Part shown: in pieces, positions 22,533 through 29,172 of the stretch
Layout of the letters: every line of letters starts with the position of its first letter
Numbering within the stretch: position 1 is the stretch's first letter
Assembly (NCBI GenBank): GCA_004558115.1
Contig: SFDT01000006.1
Span: 1-61,575, forward strand
Direction of reading: 5' to 3'
DNA from: Clostridiales bacterium
Lineage (GTDB): Bacteria > Bacillota > Clostridia > Oscillospirales > Oscillospiraceae
DNA: 61,575 nt
Program-made: the position numbers and the translations under genes
The notes under the pieces: model-generated
What the model was told of the DNA's origin: nothing
Seen by the model: only the letters and a program-made list of their open reading frames with translations
Database searches by the model: none

Positions 22533-23294
22533 ATGGAATACACCATCAAGCAGCTGGCGGACCTGTCCGGTGTCACACCCAGGACCCTGCGCTGGTATGA
22601 CCGGGAAGGCCTGCTGCGGCCCGGCCGGGTCACGGAGGCAGGCTACCGGATATACGGCCCCAAGGAGGTAGACCGGCTCCAGGAGATTTTATTCTACCGG
22701 GAGCTGGGCTTCTCCCTGGCGGATATCCGCCGCCTGCTGGACGACCCGGCCTATGACCGTCAGGCGGCGCTGCAGAGCCACCTGGCGGAGCTGAAGGCCC
22801 GCCGGGCACGGCTGGACGGCCTCATCCTGACAGTACAAAAAACCATTGCGGAAGCCAAAGGAGGCTGTAAAATGTCTGACAAGGAAAAATTTGAGGCATT
22901 CAAGCATCAAGTCGTGGCGGAAAACGAGGCCCGCCACGGAAAAGAGCTCCGGGAAACATACGGAGATGACACCGTTGAGCGGAGCAACCGGCGGGTCCTG
23001 TCCCTGACGGAGGAGGAATACGCCAGGTGGCAGGCCCTGGGAGAGGAGATCCGCTCCGCCCTCACCGCCGCCGTCCGCTCCGGTGAGGACCCGGCGGGTG
23101 CCGAGGGCCGGCGCATCGCGCAGCTCCACCGGGAATGGCTGTCGTTTTCCTGGGAGAGCTACTCTCCCCAGGCCCACGGCGGCCTGGTGCGGATGTACAC
23201 GCAAGACCCCCGGTTCACCGCCTATTATGACCGGGAGATACCGGGCTGCGCCGCCTTTTTGGAGGCCGCTGTGCTGGCCTGGCTGGGACTTTGA
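22533..23294 (+). CDS. MerR family regulator with TipAS antibiotic-recognition domain
   Basis: The 253-residue protein has an N-terminal MerR helix-turn-helix (YTIKQLADLSGVTPRTLRWY, residues 3-22), a coiled-coil dimerisation helix (about 75-115), and a C-terminal TipAS domain (about 130-253; FKHQVVAENEARHGKELRETYG and the final DPRFTAYYD). TipAS domains of TipAL, SkgA and relatives bind thiopeptides or other cyclic compounds and switch the regulator on. The ATG at 22533 follows AGGAGG by seven bases. An internal ATG just before the TipAS part, at about residue 117 (GGCKMSDKEK), follows a GGAGG sequence and could yield a free TipAS product, as in TipAL/TipAS. Confidence 0.9.
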   Translation: MEYTIKQLADLSGVTPRTLRWYDREGLLRPGRVTEAGYRIYGPKEVDRLQEILFYRELGFSLADIRRLLDDPAYDRQAALQSHLAELKARRARLDGLILTVQKTIAEAKGGCKMSDKEKFEAFKHQVVAENEARHGKELRETYGDDTVERSNRRVLSLTEEEYARWQALGEEIRSALTAAVRSGEDPAGAEGRRIAQLHREWLSFSWESYSPQAHGGLVRMYTQDPRFTAYYDREIPGCAAFLEAAVLAWLGL

Positions 23295-23332
23295 AAAAAG
23301 CACGGACTGCCTAAGGCAGTCCGTGCTTTTTT
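23294..23332. terminator. Bidirectional terminator, TipAS-type gene and P-type ATPase
   Basis: A perfect 18-bp stem including A/T ends (23294-23311 with 23315-23332) with a TAA loop terminates both converging genes. Confidence 0.9.
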
Positions 23333-25913
23333 ATGATTGGCCGCGAAAAACTTTCAGCAGCTGGATGACCACCATGGAGCCAAAGGCCAGCCCCACGATG
23401 GCGCCCACCAGGCCCCAAGACAGCGGCGCCGCCCGGAACAGCGGCTCCAGCGCCGGCACCAGCAGCACGCTGCCCAGCAGCACCACGCCCGCCGCGAAGG
23501 CCAGCAGCAGGTACTTGTTGTTCCAGAGCTTCTTCGTCAGCAGCACCGGTCTCGCGGATTTGCAGCTGAAGCCGTGGAACAGGCGGGAAAGGCACAGCGT
23601 GGCGAACGCCATGGTGCTGCCCACCGCCGCGCCGCCGGCGTTCAGGCCCAGATGGAAGGCGGTGATGGTGGCCGCGGCCATGACCAGGCCCTCCAGGGCC
23701 ACGCTGGTGAGGAAAGGCTTTGTCAGAATGCCCTCGTCCCGGGGGCGGGGCCGCTCCCGCATCACCAGGTCCGTGTGGGGCTCCAGCCCCAGGGCGATGG
23801 CCGGGAGGGAGTCCGTCAAAAGGTTGATGAACAGCAGGTGCACCGCCTCAAAGGGCACCGGCAAACCCATGAGGGAGGCGTACAGCACCGTCAGGATGCC
23901 GGCGGCGTTGCCGGAGAGCAGGAACTGGATGGCCCGCTTGATGTTGGCATACACGTTGCGGCCGTTTTTCACCGCCTTGACGATGGTGGCAAAGTTGTCA
24001 TCCGTCAGCACCATGCCGGCGGCGTCCTTGGCCACCTCCGTGCCGGTGACGCCCATGGCCACGCCGATGTCCGCCTGCTTCAGCGCCGGGGCGTCGTTGA
24101 CGCCGTCGCCGGTCATGGCCACCAGGTTGCCCAGGTCCTGCCAGGCTTTCACGATGCGGATCTTATGCTCCGGAGACACCCGGGCATACACGGACACCCG
24201 GGGGACCAGGCGGCGCAGCTCCTGGTCGCTCATCCCGTCCAGCATGGACCCCTCCACTGCCTCCGTATCCTCCGTCAGGATACCGATGTCCCGGGCAATG
24301 GCGGCGGCGGTGACCTTGTGGTCGCCGGTGATCATGATGGGCCGGATGCCGGCGGCCATGCACTCGGCCACCGCCTCGCGGCTCTCCTCCCGGGGCGGGT
24401 CCATCATGGCGATGAGCCCCAGGAAGTCCAGGCCGTTTTCGTCCTCCAAACTCACCTCCGCCCGGTCCATGGGGCGGCAGGCAAAGGCCAGCACACGCAG
24501 CCCCTCGCCGGAAAACTGCTCATTGGCCGCCTCCACTCCGGCACGCTCCTGGGGGGAGATGACGCAGCGGTCCAGCAGCACATCCACGGCGCCTTTGGTG
24601 ACCATCATCAGCCCGCCGGAGAGGCGGTGGACCGTGGACATGAGCTTGCGGTCGGAGTCGAAGGGGATCTCTGTCAGGCGGGGCCAGCGTTCCCGGGTGA
24701 CTTCCTCGTCAAAGCCGTTGTCCTCCCCCAGCCGCACCAGGGCGGTCTCCGTGGGGTCGCCCACTTCGCCGTTTTCATTGACGGTGGCGTCGCTGCACAA
24801 CAGGGCCGACCGCAGCAGAGGCTCCTGAACGGGGTCGTGGAAATCGGCCTCCCGGGCCGGGATGACCTTTCCGCCTACATACAGCTTCTGGACGGTCATC
24901 TTGTTCTGGGTCAGGGTGCCGGTCTTGTCGGAGCAGATGACGGACACGCTGCCCAGACCCTCCACCGCCTGGAGCTTGCGGATGATGGCGTGCTCCCGGG
25001 CCATTTTCTGGGTGCCGAAGGACAGCACGATGGTGACGATAGAGGAAAGGGCCTCCGGGATGGCCGCCACCGCCAGGGCCACGGCAAAGAGGAAGGCGTT
25101 CATGATGTTCTCCCCCCGCAGCAGCACGCTGACGGCAAACAGCACGGCGCAGATGAGCAAAATGCCAATGGAGAGCTTCCGGCCAAACTGGTCCAGGCTC
25201 ACCTGCAGGGGCGTCTTTTTCTCCTCCGTGTTTTTCAGCAGGGCGGCGATCTTCCCCATCTCCGTGTCCATGCCGGTGCCGGTCACCAACAACCTGGCCC
25301 GTCCGTATGTAACGAAGCTGCCGGAGAACACCATGTTCTTCCGGTCGCCCAGGGGCACGTTTTCCGAAATTTCATCGATACTCTTTTCCACCGGCAGGCT
25401 CTCGCCGGTGAGGGCGCTCTCATCACATTTCAAACTGGCGCACTCCAGCAGGCGGCCGTCGGCGCAGACGCTGTCGCCCGCCTCCAGCACCACCACGTCC
25501 CCGGGCACCACCTCCCGGCCGGGGACCTGCAGGACCTGCCCATCCCGCACCACCTTGGCGGTGGGGGCGGACATCCGCTTCAAGCTGTCCAGGGAGGCGG
25601 CGGCCTTCACCGTCTGGACCGTGCCCAGGACGGCGTTCATGGTGATGACCGCCAGAATCACAACGGCGCTCTCCACATCTCCCAGAACGGCGGACACCAC
25701 CGCCGCCAGGATCAAAATGATGACCAGAAAGTCGGCGAACTGCTCAAAAAAGATCCGCAGGGTGCTTTTCCGGCGGCCGCCTTGCAGCTCGTTGGGGCCA
25801 AACTTTGCCAGCCGTTTGCCAGCCTCCGCCGCCGTCAGGCCGGCGTCGGAACAGGCCAGGTCCCGCAGCAGCTCCATCCGGGTCTTCTGCCAAAGGTTTT
25901 TCTCTTGCTTCAT
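23331..25913 (-). CDS. P-type cation ATPase, probable manganese exporter
   Basis: This 860-residue P2-type ATPase has an N-terminal cation-ATPase domain, an actuator with TGES (ALTGESLPVEK), the phosphorylation loop SVICSDKTGTLTQNK, the nucleotide-binding KGA motif, the hinge MTGDGVNDAPALK and ten expected membrane spans. Membrane helix 4 reads AIPEALSSIVT where calcium pumps have PEGLP, a change that fits a different ion. Its leader is a yybP-ykoY manganese riboswitch, so Mn2+ export under Mn excess is the best function; Ca2+ is the alternative. The ATG at 25913 has GGAAAGGAAG upstream; the longer frame runs into the riboswitch. Confidence 0.88.
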   Translation of the reverse strand: MKQEKNLWQKTRMELLRDLACSDAGLTAAEAGKRLAKFGPNELQGGRRKSTLRIFFEQFADFLVIILILAAVVSAVLGDVESAVVILAVITMNAVLGTVQTVKAAASLDSLKRMSAPTAKVVRDGQVLQVPGREVVPGDVVVLEAGDSVCADGRLLECASLKCDESALTGESLPVEKSIDEISENVPLGDRKNMVFSGSFVTYGRARLLVTGTGMDTEMGKIAALLKNTEEKKTPLQVSLDQFGRKLSIGILLICAVLFAVSVLLRGENIMNAFLFAVALAVAAIPEALSSIVTIVLSFGTQKMAREHAIIRKLQAVEGLGSVSVICSDKTGTLTQNKMTVQKLYVGGKVIPAREADFHDPVQEPLLRSALLCSDATVNENGEVGDPTETALVRLGEDNGFDEEVTRERWPRLTEIPFDSDRKLMSTVHRLSGGLMMVTKGAVDVLLDRCVISPQERAGVEAANEQFSGEGLRVLAFACRPMDRAEVSLEDENGLDFLGLIAMMDPPREESREAVAECMAAGIRPIMITGDHKVTAAAIARDIGILTEDTEAVEGSMLDGMSDQELRRLVPRVSVYARVSPEHKIRIVKAWQDLGNLVAMTGDGVNDAPALKQADIGVAMGVTGTEVAKDAAGMVLTDDNFATIVKAVKNGRNVYANIKRAIQFLLSGNAAGILTVLYASLMGLPVPFEAVHLLFINLLTDSLPAIALGLEPHTDLVMRERPRPRDEGILTKPFLTSVALEGLVMAAATITAFHLGLNAGGAAVGSTMAFATLCLSRLFHGFSCKSARPVLLTKKLWNNKYLLLAFAAGVVLLGSVLLVPALEPLFRAAPLSWGLVGAIVGLAFGSMVVIQLLKVFRGQS

Positions 25914-25939
25914 AGCTTCTTCCTTTCCTGGCAGGACGC

Positions 25940-25992
25940 AAAAAGGCGAGGCCCTTGCGCCCATGCCATACGCATGGTGCAAAAGTCTCGCC
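25940..25992 (-). terminator. Manganese riboswitch expression-platform terminator
   Basis: On the minus strand GGCGAG (25987-25992) can pair with CUCGCC (25945-25950) followed by UUUUU (25940-25944); an inner hairpin forms between them. The 5' arm overlaps the aptamer's closing GAGAC, so metal binding should prevent termination. Confidence 0.75.
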
Positions 25993-26068
25993 ATTTCAAT
26001 CCGAAGCGGGGCCAAGCCCGTACTGACGCCTGCGGATACACAATCTTGTGCCAGCTACTCCCTTTTTA
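25983..26068 (-). promoter_or_regulatory. yybP-ykoY manganese riboswitch aptamer
   Basis: The minus-strand RNA begins AAAAGGGAGUAGC (26054-26068), has a GCAGGCGUCAGUACGGGC internal part, and closes with GGCGAGACUUUU (25981-25992). These are the conserved ends and cross-over sequence of the yybP-ykoY family. P1 pairs AAAAG with CUUUU. Confidence 0.85.
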
Positions 26069-26076
26069 TGTGGGGT

Positions 26077-26105
26077 ATTCTATGCGCCGCAGCGGAAAAA
26101 GTCAA
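26077..26105 (-). promoter_or_regulatory. Promoter of the manganese riboswitch unit
   Basis: -35 TTGACT (26100-26105), 17-bp spacer, -10 TAGAAT (26077-26082). Confidence 0.65.
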
Positions 26106-26145
26106 GGGCCGGGCCTGTTAAGAATCTGTGAATCTTGCTTCCCCC

Positions 26146-26598
26146 TTACTCGCCCATCACCTGGAAAACAATGTCCCGCACCCGGTTGCGGGTGTCACAC
26201 TCCACCAAGGTCAGGTTCTGCCAGGGACCCACGGTGATGCGGCCCTCCACAAAGGGCACCGTGATGAAGGGGGACAGCAGCGCCGCCTTGATGTGGGAGG
26301 AGCCGTTGTCATCGTGCCAGGTCTCATGGTGCCAGTAGGGCACCACCCGGCCCTGCTCATCCAGGTAGGGAGAAAACACATCCAAAGCTGCCTTCAGGTC
26401 GTGGTTCACCATGCCCGGCTCAAACTCCAGAGTGGTCAGGCCCGCCACGCCGCCGGTGGTGAAGCCGGTGACGGTGCCGGCGGTGATATGAAACTTCTTG
26501 CAGGCCTCCGTCACCGCGTGCTGGAAATCCTCCGTCACGTCGATCATGCCCATGTGGGCCTTGGTGTGGTAGGTCCTGGTCTCCGTATATACTGCCAT
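26146..26598 (-). CDS. yjbQ: YjbQ/UPF0047 family protein
   Basis: The 150-residue protein has the YjbQ hallmarks: ITAGTVTGFTTGG near the first third, LTTLEFEPGMVNHDL, the histidine cluster WHHETWHDDNGSSHIKAALL, and GRITVGPWQNLTLVECD. The family shows weak secondary thiamine-phosphate synthase activity in vitro; its physiological role is unsettled. It is a monocistronic gene between the manganese promoter and the divergent Smr gene. Confidence 0.9.
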   Translation of the reverse strand: MAVYTETRTYHTKAHMGMIDVTEDFQHAVTEACKKFHITAGTVTGFTTGGVAGLTTLEFEPGMVNHDLKAALDVFSPYLDEQGRVVPYWHHETWHDDNGSSHIKAALLSPFITVPFVEGRITVGPWQNLTLVECDTRNRVRDIVFQVMGE

Positions 26599-26701
26599 GC
26601 TGGTATCCTCCTGCTGTCAATCGCCGCCGCTCAGCCGCGGTTTTGTTTTTTTGCATTGTACCACACTCCCCGCCGTGATACAATATCGGCGAGGTGATTT
26701 C

Positions 26702-26947
26702 ATGGGTCCCGGAACCGTCACAGCCGACCTTCACGGCAAAACCAAATACCAGGCCAAGGTCACGGTGGACGCCCTGCTGCGGCGGGCCGGCGGCGGGACC
26801 TACCGCCTGCGGCTCATTCACGGCTGCCATGGCGGCACGGAGCTGCGGGACTTTCTTCAGGCAGAGTACAGCCGCCACCCCAAGGTGAAGCGGCTCCTGC
26901 TCTCTCCCGACGGCGGCGCCACAGAGCTGGTGCTGCGGGAATATTGA
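26702..26947 (+). CDS. Stand-alone Smr domain protein
   Basis: The 81-residue protein is essentially one Small-MutS-related domain. It has the TADLHGKTKYQA motif (LDLHG position) at residues 7-18, the LIHGCHGG loop (H-G-x-G position) and a C-terminal LLLSPDGGATELVL strand. Smr domains have nuclease or nucleic-acid-binding activity in recombination control and ribosome rescue. The ATG at 26702 has GAGGTG upstream; the longer frame from 26597 has no support. It is 12 bases upstream of an alkyltransferase gene, which suggests a two-gene unit related to DNA damage. Confidence 0.8.
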   Translation: MGPGTVTADLHGKTKYQAKVTVDALLRRAGGGTYRLRLIHGCHGGTELRDFLQAEYSRHPKVKRLLLSPDGGATELVLREY

Positions 26948-26959
26948 GGAGGCGCAGAT

Positions 26960-27268
26960 ATGAGCGGAGCTGTATTCGCGGCGTTTTACCGCATCGTCCG
27001 CCGCATCCCCGCCGGAAAGGTGGCCACCTACGGCCAGATAGCCCGGCTGGCGGGAATGCCCCGGTGCGCCCGGACCGTGGGCTACGCCATGGCGGGCTGC
27101 ACGGACCCCACGGTGCCTTGCCACCGGGTGGTGGACCGCTTCGGCGGCACCAAAGCCTGCTTTGACACCTTCGCCCCCGGCACCCAGCGGGCACTGCTGG
27201 AGATGGAGGGCGTGGTGTTCACGCTGGAGGGCCGGGTGGACCTGGAGCGGTGCCAATGGGAACCATAA
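26960..27268 (+). CDS. MGMT-family DNA-binding/alkyltransferase protein
   Basis: The 102-residue protein equals the C-terminal domain of O6-alkylguanine-DNA alkyltransferases. IPAGKVATYGQIARLAG forms the helix-turn-helix; PCHRVV has the alkyl-accepting cysteine, preceded by the conserved GYAMAGC segment. The N-terminal Ada/Ogt domain is absent. Because Cys is kept (ATL proteins have Trp), alkyl transfer remains possible. It is cotranscribed with the Smr gene and ends at a strong terminator. Confidence 0.85.
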   Translation: MSGAVFAAFYRIVRRIPAGKVATYGQIARLAGMPRCARTVGYAMAGCTDPTVPCHRVVDRFGGTKACFDTFAPGTQRALLEMEGVVFTLEGRVDLERCQWEP

Positions 27269-27271
27269 CGG

Positions 27272-27308
27272 AAAAAGTGGGAGAGGCATGTTGCCTCTCC
27301 CGCTTTTT
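27272..27308. terminator. Bidirectional terminator
   Basis: A 17-bp stem (27272-27288 with 27292-27308, one T/G) with A/T flanks separates the plus-strand alkyltransferase gene from the minus-strand Dabb gene. Confidence 0.88.
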
Positions 27309-27316
27309 TCAAATTC

Positions 27317-27598
27317 TCAAAATTCATAATCCACCGCCACCCGGTCGGTGCGAATGGACTTGCACAGGGCGGACACCGCCTTGTGCCGGGGGTCGTTTTT
27401 ATAAGCGTCCAACGCCTCCAGGCTCTCGAACTCGCTGACCAACACGGCGTCGTAATTTCCCTGGCCCACGTTCACGGCCACCTCGCTGCGTTTGAGCTGG
27501 GGGATGACCCCCTGAAGGCCCCGCAGCCCCTCCAGGAATTTTTTCTGCTCCGCCTCCGTGCCGGGGCGGAACTTCCACATGACGATGTGGCGGATCAT
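27317..27598 (-). CDS. Dabb family (dimeric alpha-beta barrel) stress-responsive protein
   Basis: This 93-residue protein has the compact Dabb layout: MIRHIVMWKFRPGT strand, amphipathic helix, NYDAVLVSEFESLEALDAYKND and the final HKAV-helix-DRVAVDYEF. Members form dimeric barrels that in some cases bind small ligands; the bacterial role is mostly unknown. It starts 4 bases after the aminotransferase stop and is therefore under the same T-box control. Confidence 0.85.
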   Translation of the reverse strand: MIRHIVMWKFRPGTEAEQKKFLEGLRGLQGVIPQLKRSEVAVNVGQGNYDAVLVSEFESLEALDAYKNDPRHKAVSALCKSIRTDRVAVDYEF

Positions 27599-27601
27599 GG
27601 C

Positions 27602-28801
27602 TCAGTCCTTTCTGGCGTTGTAGGCCTGGATGCCCAAACCCAGCAGCTCAATGGCCCGGGTCACATCCTCGGGATTGGTGACATAGGCGATGCGGACCTT
27701 GTTGCGGCCCAGCTCGGGGTCCGTGAAGAAGCCGTCGGCGGGAGTGACCATGACGGTCTCGCCGTTGTCCTGGAACTCCTCCAGCAGGAAGTACTGGAGC
27801 TTTTCCGTGTCGTCCACTGGCAGCGTCACCATCAGGTAGAAGGCACCCTCGGGGCAGCGGAACTCCACGCCGGGGATCTTGGACAGGGCGGTCACCATGG
27901 CGTCGCGGCGGCGGCGGTACTCCTCCCGCACCTCGGTATAGTAGGAGGCGGGCAGCTCGTTGTACATAGCGGCGGCGCCCACCTGGTCCAGCGTGGCGGT
28001 GCACAAACGGCCCTGGCACAGCTTCATGGCCTCATTCATCAGCTCATGGTTCCGGGAGATGACGGCACCCACCCGGGCACCGGTGGCGGAGAATCGCTTG
28101 GACACGGAGTCGATGACCACCACGTTCTCGGCGGCGTCCTCCAGTTCCAGCATGGAGCTGATCTTCTCGCCGGTGTAGACGATCTCACGGTACACCTCGT
28201 CGCTGATGAGGAACAGGTCATGCTCCTTGGCGATATCCGCCATGAGGCGCATCTCCTCCCGGGTCAGCACCACGCCGGTGGGGTTGCCGGGGTTGGTCAT
28301 GAGGATGGCGCGGGTGTGTTCGTTGATAAGGGGCTCGATCTGCTCACGGGTGGCGAAGCGGTAACCCTCCTCGGCCTTGGTCTTGATGGGGCGGATCTTG
28401 CCGCCGGTGATGTTGATGAAGGTGGTGTAATTGGGGTAGAAGGGCTCCGGCACCAGGACCTCGTCTCCCTCCTCCAGGATGCAGGACATGACGATCTGCA
28501 GCGCCTCGCTGCCGCCGTAGGTAGCCAGGATGTCCTCCCGGGTGATATGGAAGCCCAGGCTTTCGTAATATTTTTGCGTGGCTGTCAGGAAATCCGACAC
28601 ACCGGGAGCGGGAGCATATTCCAGCACGCTGTCGCTGAAGCGGCTGATGGCCTCGAAAAACACTCTGGGGGTCTCAATATCCGGCTGGCCGATGTTCAGG
28701 TGGCGGACCTTCAGTCCCTTTTCCACCGCCGCCATTTCATAAGGATAGAACTTCCGCACGGGAGAGAGCTCACACCGCTGGATCTTACTGGAAAACTTCA
28801 T
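27602..28801 (-). CDS. PLP-dependent class I/II aminotransferase, T-box regulated
   Basis: This 399-residue fold-type I aminotransferase has the NPGNPTG motif near residue 175, SDEVYRE, and the PLP-lysine in DSVSKRFSATGARVG, plus the arginine near the C-terminus (GRNKVRIAYV) that holds the substrate carboxylate. It resembles aspartate- or alanine-type transaminases; the exact amino acid cannot be read from the protein. The T-box leader shows that uncharged tRNA for one amino acid induces it. I read the specifier as GCC (Ala) with modest confidence, which would favour alanine synthesis. The ATG is preceded by GGAGGC. Confidence 0.88.
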   Translation of the reverse strand: MKFSSKIQRCELSPVRKFYPYEMAAVEKGLKVRHLNIGQPDIETPRVFFEAISRFSDSVLEYAPAPGVSDFLTATQKYYESLGFHITREDILATYGGSEALQIVMSCILEEGDEVLVPEPFYPNYTTFINITGGKIRPIKTKAEEGYRFATREQIEPLINEHTRAILMTNPGNPTGVVLTREEMRLMADIAKEHDLFLISDEVYREIVYTGEKISSMLELEDAAENVVVIDSVSKRFSATGARVGAVISRNHELMNEAMKLCQGRLCTATLDQVGAAAMYNELPASYYTEVREEYRRRRDAMVTALSKIPGVEFRCPEGAFYLMVTLPVDDTEKLQYFLLEEFQDNGETVMVTPADGFFTDPELGRNKVRIAYVTNPEDVTRAIELLGLGIQAYNARKD

Positions 28802-28885
28802 AACTGTATGCCTCCGTCTGTCTCAATGATGTCACGATGTACTTGGCGCCTTGGCAGCGGCAAAGCCGCCGGCACCGGAGGGAAT

Positions 28886-28916
28886 AAAAAAACGCCCCTG
28901 ACTTGCGTCAGGGGCG
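28886..28916 (-). terminator. T-box terminator
   Basis: A perfect 10-bp stem (28893-28902 with 28907-28916) is followed on the minus strand by seven U (28886-28892). Confidence 0.92.
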
Positions 28917-29118
28917 AAAAGGATCCTTTCCACGGTACCACCCTGATCTGCCTGCCCAATGGGCGGCATCTCACGTCATCCTGTAACGGGGATGAACCGT
29001 TCCGCTCATCGCAGACTGCTCCAAAGTGGCTTGCCTCGCGGCGTGGGCTGAGGGCTTGCACCGGACCCCTCTCGCTGAAAGCCGGTTTCACGAGGCTGGC
29101 TTTGTCATCGCGTTTACT
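28886..29118 (-). promoter_or_regulatory. T-box riboswitch leader
   Basis: The minus-strand RNA has the T-box AGGGUGGUACCGUGG (28930-28944) and Stem I features: a GAUGA/GGAGC kink-turn pair, an AGCGA bulge and the distal GGUGCAAG loop. An 8-bp stem GCCTCGTG with CGCGAGGC lies above the specifier loop. The 3' strand of that loop reads AAGCCA, so GCC followed by A (alanine) is the best specifier, with AAG as the alternative. Confidence 0.92.
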
Positions 29119-29126
29119 GTTTATCC

Positions 29127-29154
29127 ATTATACGGCTTCAAAGGGATTTGTCAA
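29127..29154 (-). promoter_or_regulatory. Promoter of the T-box leader
   Basis: Perfect -35 TTGACA (29149-29154), 16-bp spacer, perfect -10 TATAAT (29127-29132), directly after the ftsK stop. Confidence 0.85.
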
Positions 29155-29172
29155 GCCCGGTAGTACAAAATT

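Noticed and set aside
23337..26237. 966-codon open frame on the plus strand
   Set aside because: Antisense to the P-type ATPase and its riboswitch.
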